NCBI RefSeq assembly: GCF_004363725.1
Contig: NZ_SNZF01000017.1
Coordinates: 1-64,000, forward strand
Reading direction: 5' to 3'
Source of the DNA: Aquamicrobium defluvii
GTDB lineage: Bacteria; Pseudomonadota; Alphaproteobacteria; Rhizobiales; Rhizobiaceae
Length of the DNA stretch: 64,000 nucleotides
Positions 57,213 to 64,000 of this stretch are shown here, piece by piece; the first letter of the stretch is position 1, and each line of letters starts with the position of its first letter. Under the pieces are notes generated by a model, which was given only the letters and a program-made list of their open reading frames with translations, ran no database searches and was not told the origin of the DNA. Made by a program: the position numbers and the translations under genes.

Positions 57213-57293
57213 GCCCCATCCTAGGCTAAAGTAAAGAGGCTGCAATCTGGCAGGCCCTTGTATCCTTTTGTATTATATAAGCTTTTCGCAGGC

Positions 57294-58337
57294 TCATCGC
57301 CGCGAAAGGCGTGCGCTTTCCACGGCTATACCGAGCAGGGCCTGTCTGACGAGCGCTGATGCGAGTTCGGGGCGGCGGCGCGTTTGCAGGACTGCGTTCT
57401 GAAGCCTTGCCAGCGCGCGTTCGATGGATTGCCGGTTCCAGCGCTCGAGCGTGCGCTCGATGAGCTTGCGCCTCGAGAAGAAGACCGGGGGCCTGGCGCC
57501 AGCCACGACAGAGGCGGCGTTGCGGCCGCCTTCTTCCATTGCGCCACGCATCGCGTGAAGGGCGTGAAACTGGCGCATCGTCCCCGAAAGAGCCAGGAAG
57601 GGTGGACCTCCGGCCTGGCAATGACGTGCGAATGCAGTGTCGAAATCCTCAATACGCCCGTCGAGAATGGCGTCGACAGCCTCATCGAGAGAGTGTCCGG
57701 AGACGTCGCCGGTCATCAGCCTGACGTCTTCCAGCGAGATTTGAGACTGACCCTGCGCATAGAGGACAAGCTTGTGCAGTTCCGCGCGGGTGGCGAGACG
57801 GTCGCCGCCCAGATTGCGGCGCAGCGCCTGCCTCGCATCCAGCGTCATCGTCAGGTTCGCCTTGCGCAATTCGTCGTCGATCACGGCTTCGATATCGCGG
57901 CCATCGTCGGCATAGCAGGGCAGAGCCATGGAGCCTTCGGCGGTCTCGACCGCCGACCGCAATGGCGCGCCCTTTTTCAGGTCACCGGCTTCGATCAGGA
58001 TCGTCGCGTCGCGAGGCGGTTCGGCAAGAAGGGCCTTCACCTCGTTGGCCAGCCCTTTCTGGCCGGCTGCGTTGCGGACCCACAACAGGCGGCGATCGCT
58101 GAACATCGGCACGGTGCGGGCTTCCTGGGACAACCTCCCGTCGCCCTTTTCCACTTCCGGGCCATCCAGCTTCACGACGCTGAACGGATCGTCCAGCGGC
58201 AGGCCGGTGCTTTGCGCATAGGCCTTGCCTCGCTCCGACACGAGCCCGCGGTCCGGACCGTAGATGAGAACGAGGAAGGTCCTCGAGTCCGGTCTCGCCA
58301 GCCAGGAATCGACTTCATGTGCTTTCTTCTGTGCCAT
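57294..58337 (-). CDS. holA: DNA polymerase III delta subunit
   Basis: 347 residues. Clamp-loader subunit that opens the beta clamp. VLIYGPDRGLVSERGKAYAQ near 23-42, DDPFSVVKLDG, LSQEARTVPMFSDRRLLWVRNA near 70-91 and a C-terminal helical domain (AKARLIERTLERWNRQSIERALARLQNAVLQTR-like) match HolA. The gene faces parB from 8 kb away; in many Rhizobiales they are adjacent. The usual partners lptE and leuS are not on its upstream side; the bkd operon is there instead. Confidence 0.93.
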   Translation of the reverse strand: MAQKKAHEVDSWLARPDSRTFLVLIYGPDRGLVSERGKAYAQSTGLPLDDPFSVVKLDGPEVEKGDGRLSQEARTVPMFSDRRLLWVRNAAGQKGLANEVKALLAEPPRDATILIEAGDLKKGAPLRSAVETAEGSMALPCYADDGRDIEAVIDDELRKANLTMTLDARQALRRNLGGDRLATRAELHKLVLYAQGQSQISLEDVRLMTGDVSGHSLDEAVDAILDGRIEDFDTAFARHCQAGGPPFLALSGTMRQFHALHAMRGAMEEGGRNAASVVAGARPPVFFSRRKLIERTLERWNRQSIERALARLQNAVLQTRRRPELASALVRQALLGIAVESARLSRR

Positions 58338-59890
<1,553 letters not shown>

Positions 59891-59893
59891 GCC

Positions 59894-60907
59894 ATGGCGC
59901 GCAAGACCATGATCGAGGCCATTCGCGACGCCATGGACGTTTCCATGGGGCGCGACGAACGCGTCATCGTGTTCGGCGAGGATGTGGGCTTCTTCGGCGG
60001 TGTATTCCGCTGTACGGCCGGCCTGCAGGCCAAATACGGCAAGAGCCGCTGCTTCGATGCGCCGATCAACGAATCCGGCATCGTCGGCGCCGCCATCGGC
60101 ATGGCCGCTTACGGGCTGCGTCCCTGCGTCGAAGTCCAGTTCGCCGACTATGTCTATCCGGGCTATGACCAGATCGTCTCGGAGGCCGCGCGCCTGCGCT
60201 ATCGCTCCAATGGCGATTTCACCTGCCCTATCGTGGTTCGCATGCCGTCCGGCGGCGGCATATTCGGCGGCCAAACGCACAGCCAGAGCCCGGAAGCGCT
60301 GTTCACGCATGTTTCCGGCCTCAAGGTGGTGGTGCCGTCCAATCCGCGCGATGCCAAGGGGCTTCTCATCGCGGCGATCGAGGACCCGGACCCGGTGATC
60401 TTCTTCGAGCCCAAGCGGCTCTATAACGGTCCTTTCGACGGGCATCACAAGCGCCCGGTCACGCCATGGTCGAAGCATGAACTCGGTGAGGTCCCGGACG
60501 GTCACTACACCGTGCCGCTCGGCAAGGCGGCGATCCGCCGGGAGGGCAGCGACGTGACCGTGCTGGCCTATGGCACCATGGTCTACGTGGCCGAGGCCGC
60601 AGCCGCGGAGACGGGTATCGACGCCGAAATCATCGATCTGCGCACCCTGCTGCCGCTCGATCTCGATGCCATCGTCGCTTCAGTGAGCAAAACCGGGCGC
60701 TGTGTGGTGGTGCACGAGGCAACCCAGACATCCGGTTTCGGTGCCGAGCTGGCAACCCTGGTGCAGGAGAACTGTTTCTATCATCTGGAAGCGCCGATAG
60801 CGCGGGTCGCGGGCTGGGATACGCCTTATCCGCATGCGCAGGAGTGGGATTATTTCCCCGGCCCGGCGCGTGTCGGCCGCGCGCTCGTTGAAACGATGGA
60901 GGCTTGA
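59894..60907 (+). CDS. bkdA2: Branched-chain 2-oxoacid dehydrogenase E1 beta
   Basis: 337 residues. ARKTMIEAIRDAMDVSMGRDERVIVFGEDVGFFGGVFRCTAGL near 2-44 is the transketolase pyrimidine-binding domain with the catalytic Glu in GEDVG. FDAPINESGIVGAAIGMAAYGLRP follows. The C-terminal transketolase domain begins near VLAYGTMVYVAEAAA (about 218). It starts 3 bp after bkdA1. Forms the heterotetramer E1. Confidence 0.95.
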   Translation: MARKTMIEAIRDAMDVSMGRDERVIVFGEDVGFFGGVFRCTAGLQAKYGKSRCFDAPINESGIVGAAIGMAAYGLRPCVEVQFADYVYPGYDQIVSEAARLRYRSNGDFTCPIVVRMPSGGGIFGGQTHSQSPEALFTHVSGLKVVVPSNPRDAKGLLIAAIEDPDPVIFFEPKRLYNGPFDGHHKRPVTPWSKHELGEVPDGHYTVPLGKAAIRREGSDVTVLAYGTMVYVAEAAAAETGIDAEIIDLRTLLPLDLDAIVASVSKTGRCVVVHEATQTSGFGAELATLVQENCFYHLEAPIARVAGWDTPYPHAQEWDYFPGPARVGRALVETMEA

Positions 60908-60908
60908 G

Positions 60909-62219
60909 ATGGGCGAACATGTCATCAGGCTTCCCGATGTCGGCGAGGGTGTGGCAGAGGCCGAACTGGTCGAATGGCACGTCAAGGTCGGCGACATGGT
61001 GCGCGAGGACGCTCTGCTCGCGGCGGTGATGACCGACAAGGCGACGGTAGAGATTCCCTCGCCGGTCGAAGGCGAGATCCTCTGGCTCGGTGCGGAGATC
61101 GGCGACACGGTCGCCATCGGCTCGCCCATCGTTCGGCTCAAGGTCGCCGGTGAGGGCAATGTCGGGCAGGGCGATGCCACGACGGAGCCGCAGTCTGAAC
61201 CAGAGCCAGTCGCGCAGGAGAAAAAAGCGGCGCCTGTTCCGGAAAAGCCAGCCATGCCCCCCTTGGCCAAGCGTGAAAAGGAACCGGCTCCGGTGCAGCC
61301 TGCCGGAGTGCGCAGCGCTCCTGTCGGCGCTCCGCGCCGCGAGGGCGAAAAGCCGCTGGCTTCGCCTGCCGTGCGCCTCAGGGCGAAGGAGGCCGGCATC
61401 GATCTGCGGCAGGTGCCGGGCAGCGGCCCGGCCGGTCGCATCGGTCATGAAGACCTCGACGCCTTCATCGCCCGCGGCCCGCAGCCCGGCAAGGCTTCCG
61501 GTCTGATGCGCAGCGACAGGGTCGAGGAGATCAGGGTCGTTGGCCTGCGCCGCAAGATCGCCGAGAAAATGCAGCTCGCCAAGGCCCGCATCCCGCACAT
61601 CACCTATGTCGAGGAGGTGGATGTCACGGCGCTGGAAGAGCTGCGCGCGGCCCTCAACAAGCAAAAAGCTGGTCCGGACCGGCCGAAGCTGACGCTGCTG
61701 CCATTCCTCATGCGCGCCATGGTCAGGGCCATTGCAGAGCAGCCGCACCTCAACGCTCTCTACGACGACGATGCCGGCATCATCCGCCAGTATGGCGGGG
61801 TGCATATCGGAATTGCGGCGCAGACCGCCAACGGGCTCGTCGTGCCGGTGGTGAAACACGCCGAGGCGCTGGACCTGTGGGAGAGCGGCGCCGAACTGAA
61901 CCGGCTGGCGGAAGCGGCGAAATCGGGCATCGCCACACGCGAGGAACTGTCCGGCTCGACAATCACCATCACCTCGCTGGGCGCGATGGGTGGCGTGGTT
62001 ACGACGCCCGTCATCAACTACCCGGAAGTGGCCATCGTCGGCGTCAACAAGATGATGGTGCGCCCGGTGTGGGATGGCGCGCAGTTCGTGCCGCGCAAGA
62101 CGATGAACCTGTCATCGTCCTTCGACCATCGTGTCATCGACGGCTGGGATGCCGCCGTCTTCGTGCAACGGATCAAGGCCCTGCTCGAAACGCCGGCCAT
62201 GATTTTCGTCGGAGAGTGA
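60909..62219 (+). CDS. bkdB: Branched-chain 2-oxoacid dehydrogenase E2 (dihydrolipoyl acyltransferase)
   Basis: 436 residues. One lipoyl domain with the modified lysine in MTDKATVEIPSP (near 44), a Pro/Ala/Glu-rich linker (85-145), the E3-binding domain ASPAVRLRAKEAGIDLRQVPGSGPAGRIGHEDLDAF near 158-193, and the catalytic domain ending SSFDHRVIDGWDAAVF with the HxxxD motif near 400. The ATG overlaps the region just after the E1 beta stop. Core of the complex. Confidence 0.95.
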   Translation: MGEHVIRLPDVGEGVAEAELVEWHVKVGDMVREDALLAAVMTDKATVEIPSPVEGEILWLGAEIGDTVAIGSPIVRLKVAGEGNVGQGDATTEPQSEPEPVAQEKKAAPVPEKPAMPPLAKREKEPAPVQPAGVRSAPVGAPRREGEKPLASPAVRLRAKEAGIDLRQVPGSGPAGRIGHEDLDAFIARGPQPGKASGLMRSDRVEEIRVVGLRRKIAEKMQLAKARIPHITYVEEVDVTALEELRAALNKQKAGPDRPKLTLLPFLMRAMVRAIAEQPHLNALYDDDAGIIRQYGGVHIGIAAQTANGLVVPVVKHAEALDLWESGAELNRLAEAAKSGIATREELSGSTITITSLGAMGGVVTTPVINYPEVAIVGVNKMMVRPVWDGAQFVPRKTMNLSSSFDHRVIDGWDAAVFVQRIKALLETPAMIFVGE

Positions 62220-62274
62220 TCATGGATCGTATACTTGAACGCCGGCTAATGAAAGTCAGGGAAGGAGCAGCGGG

Positions 62275-63669
62275 ATGAAGGAGATTTCCTGCAAGCTTCT
62301 GGTCATTGGCGCTGGTCCGGGTGGGTATGTCTGCGCCATTCGTGCCGGCCAGCTCGGGCTGGACACGGTCATCGTCGAAGCTGTGAAACCGGGGGGCACC
62401 TGCCTGAACGTGGGCTGCATCCCTTCCAAAGCGCTGATCCATGCGGCTGAGGAGTTCGAAAAGGCGGTTCACCGCGCCGGCAAGGACGATCCTCTCGGCA
62501 TTTCCGCCGGTCAACCCAAACTCGATTTTGCCACGACGGTCGGCTGGAAAGATAATATAGTTAGCCGACTTAATGGCGGCGTTGCCGCACTGCTTAAAAA
62601 AGCCCGTGTCAAATATGTGCAAGGTCGTGCGCAGTTTCGCGATGGCAAGACAATCGAGGTTGAGACTGAAACCGGATTGCAGGTCATCCGGGCTGAAAAC
62701 GTGGTCATCGCCACCGGCTCCGCGCCGGTCGAGCTGCCTTCCCTGCCGTTTGGCGGGAAGGTGATCTCTTCCACCGAAGCGCTGTCGCTGAAGGAAATTC
62801 CGCAGAAGCTGAGCGTGGTGGGTGGCGGTTATATCGGGCTCGAACTCGGCACGGCCTTTGCGAAGCTGGGGTCCAAGGTCACCATCGTGGAGGCGTTGCC
62901 GCGTCTGCTTGCCCAGTATGATGCCGAACTGGTGCGTCCCGTGTCGAAGCGCCTTGCGGCACTCGGTGTCGAGGTGCTGGTCGGCGCGAAGGCCAGGGGG
63001 CTGTCTTCGAAAGGCGATGCGCTTCTGGTCGAGACTGCCGACGGCAAGGACAGGAAGATCGCCGCCGACAAGGTGCTCGTCACCGTTGGCCGCAGACCGG
63101 TGACGGACGGCTGGGGCCTTGAGGAAATCGACCTCGACATGAACGGCCGCTTCATCCGCATCGACGACCGTTGCCGCACCTCCATGCGCGGCATCTACGC
63201 CATCGGCGACGTGACCGGCGAGCCGATGCTGGCGCACCGGGCCATGGCGCAGGGCGAGATGGTGGCCGAGATCGTGGCCGGCCACCGGCGCAACTGGGAC
63301 AAGCGCGCCATTCCGGCCATCTGCTTCACGGATCCGGAGCTGGTGACCGCCGGCCTGTCCCCGGAGGAGGCGAAGGCGCAGGGCGAGATCAAGATCGGCC
63401 AGTTCCCGTTCTCCGCCAATGGCCGCGCCATGACAAGGCAGGGCGAGGACGGCTTCGTGCGGGTGGTGGCGCGGGCCGACAATCATCTGGTGCTGGGCAT
63501 TCAGGCGGTCGGGCAGGGCGTGTCGGAACTGTCGGCGGCTTTCGGCCTTGCGCTGGAAATGGGCGCGCGGCTGGAAGACATCGCCGGCACCATCCATGCC
63601 CATCCGACGCAGGGCGAGGCCGTTCAGGAAGCCGCGCTCAAGGCGCTCGGGCTCGCCTTGCATGCCTGA
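62275..63669 (+). CDS. lpdV: Dihydrolipoyl dehydrogenase (E3) of the bkd complex
   Basis: 464 residues. FAD motif [19 protein letters not shown] at 9-27, redox disulphide in [13 protein letters not shown] near 39-51, NAD fold [19 protein letters not shown] near 182-200, and the C-terminal His-Glu pair in [14 protein letters not shown]. Reoxidises lipoyl groups of E2 with NAD+. The operon position points to a dedicated E3. An 11-bp inverted repeat overlaps its stop. Confidence 0.95.
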   Translation: MKEISCKLLVIGAGPGGYVCAIRAGQLGLDTVIVEAVKPGGTCLNVGCIPSKALIHAAEEFEKAVHRAGKDDPLGISAGQPKLDFATTVGWKDNIVSRLNGGVAALLKKARVKYVQGRAQFRDGKTIEVETETGLQVIRAENVVIATGSAPVELPSLPFGGKVISSTEALSLKEIPQKLSVVGGGYIGLELGTAFAKLGSKVTIVEALPRLLAQYDAELVRPVSKRLAALGVEVLVGAKARGLSSKGDALLVETADGKDRKIAADKVLVTVGRRPVTDGWGLEEIDLDMNGRFIRIDDRCRTSMRGIYAIGDVTGEPMLAHRAMAQGEMVAEIVAGHRRNWDKRAIPAICFTDPELVTAGLSPEEAKAQGEIKIGQFPFSANGRAMTRQGEDGFVRVVARADNHLVLGIQAVGQGVSELSAAFGLALEMGARLEDIAGTIHAHPTQGEAVQEAALKALGLALHA

Positions 63670-63692
63670 ACCGGAAGGACCGTTCAGGCATG
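63661..63692. terminator. Hairpin between convergent lpdV and acyltransferase genes
   Basis: CATGCCTGAAC (63661-63671) and GTTCAGGCATG (63682-63692) form a perfect 11-bp stem with a 10-nt loop. The lpdV stop lies in the left arm. No T-run follows on either strand, so it may protect RNA ends or act with Rho. Confidence 0.5.
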
Positions 63693-63699
63693 ATGAGGC

Positions 63700-64000
63700 T
63701 CAGGCCTTGCCGGCGTCGTAGTCGGCGGCAGCCCTGACCAGCGCGTCGAGATCGTTGGCACACAGGAAGGATCGCAGCGCGTCGAACTTCTCGCGCTCCC
63801 ACCTGTAGATGCCGAGTGCGAGCAGGGCTTCGACCGTCGCATCCGGAAAACGCCGGCGCACCGGCGCGGCCGGATTGCCGGCGACGATGGTGTAGGGCTC
63901 GACATCCTTGGTGACGATGGCGCCGGAAGCGACGATGGCGCCCTCGCCGATGGTGACGCCCGGCATGATCATGGCGCGCATGCCGATCCAGGCGCCATCC
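63700..64000 (-). CDS. Hexapeptide-repeat acyltransferase, 5' end beyond the window
   Basis: The last 100 or so codons are seen. GAWIGMRAMIMPGVTIGEGAIVASGAIVTKDVEPYTIVAGNPAAPVRRRF is the left-handed beta-helix end of CatB/Vat-type xenobiotic acyltransferases, including the VTKDV-PY-IVAGNPA hallmark. The C-terminal tail AALLALGIYRWEREKFDALRSFL-type is also typical. The start and the catalytic His loop lie outside. Substrate is unknown. Confidence 0.85.
   Translation of the reverse strand, partial: DGAWIGMRAMIMPGVTIGEGAIVASGAIVTKDVEPYTIVAGNPAAPVRRRFPDATVEALLALGIYRWEREKFDALRSFLCANDLDALVRAAADYDAGKA

Overview
The window looks like chromosomal DNA of an alphaproteobacterium of the order Hyphomicrobiales (Rhizobiales), most likely near Mesorhizobium, Aminobacter, Nitratireductor or Chelativorans. 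The evidence is G+C-rich coding sequence, succinyl-CoA-dependent 5-aminolevulinate synthase, HemJ, a TimA/Tim44-like protein, and the gene order ppsR-maf-aroE-coaE-dnaQ / hemE-hemJ-rho / mnmE-mnmG-rsmG-parA-parB. This order is typical of the chromosome origin region in that group. The genus is inferred only.

Region by region: (1) 1-6590 is visibly more A+T-rich accessory DNA. It holds pepT, a toxin-first HigBA-type module with a duplicated operator, a truncated RPA-type replication initiator with an AlpA-like regulator, an uncharacterised protein with a Cys/His cluster and a C-terminal helix-turn-helix, and a P4-type tyrosine integrase facing away from the 3' end of guaA. It reads as an integrated element whose left end is not visible. 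(2) 6591-21940 has guaA, a frameshifted nucleosidase, a thioesterase, a HAD hydrolase, a MATE pump, pncB, a polytopic membrane protein, a complete five-gene branched-chain-type ABC importer, a secreted Cys-containing protein, an NhaD-type antiporter and pncA. (3) 22024-34000 has dadA interrupted by an amber codon, hemA, proC, a PfkB kinase, a PEP-mutase-family enzyme, dut, prfC, the timA-mltA-smr-xre operon, fxsA and secB.

(4) 34085-48979 is the replication and segregation core. A leftward cluster (ppsR, maf, aroE, coaE, dnaQ) and a rightward cluster (hemE, hemJ, rho) diverge from a 392-bp region with DnaA-box-like sites, five GANTC sites within 40 bp and an A+T-rich stretch; I call this the probable oriC. 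About 6.5 kb further right, parS-like sites lie between mnmE and mnmG and inside rsmG, just ahead of parAB.

(5) 48980-57290 interrupts the parB-holA neighbourhood I would expect. It holds matB next to a deletion scar joining the 3' remnants of malonyl-CoA decarboxylase (matA) and a GntR regulator, then a flippase-like membrane protein, a GT2 and a GT39 glycosyltransferase, an AI-2E/PerM transporter, and two abutting transposase remnants. (6) 57294-64000 has holA, a complete branched-chain 2-oxoacid dehydrogenase operon (bkdA1-bkdA2-bkdB-lpdV) and the end of a hexapeptide acyltransferase that runs off the window.

No rRNA or tRNA gene and no CRISPR array was recognised. The strongest leads are the guaA-associated element with its unknown gene, the putative oriC/parS segregation region, and the envelope-glycosylation cluster at 51.9-55.5 kb.
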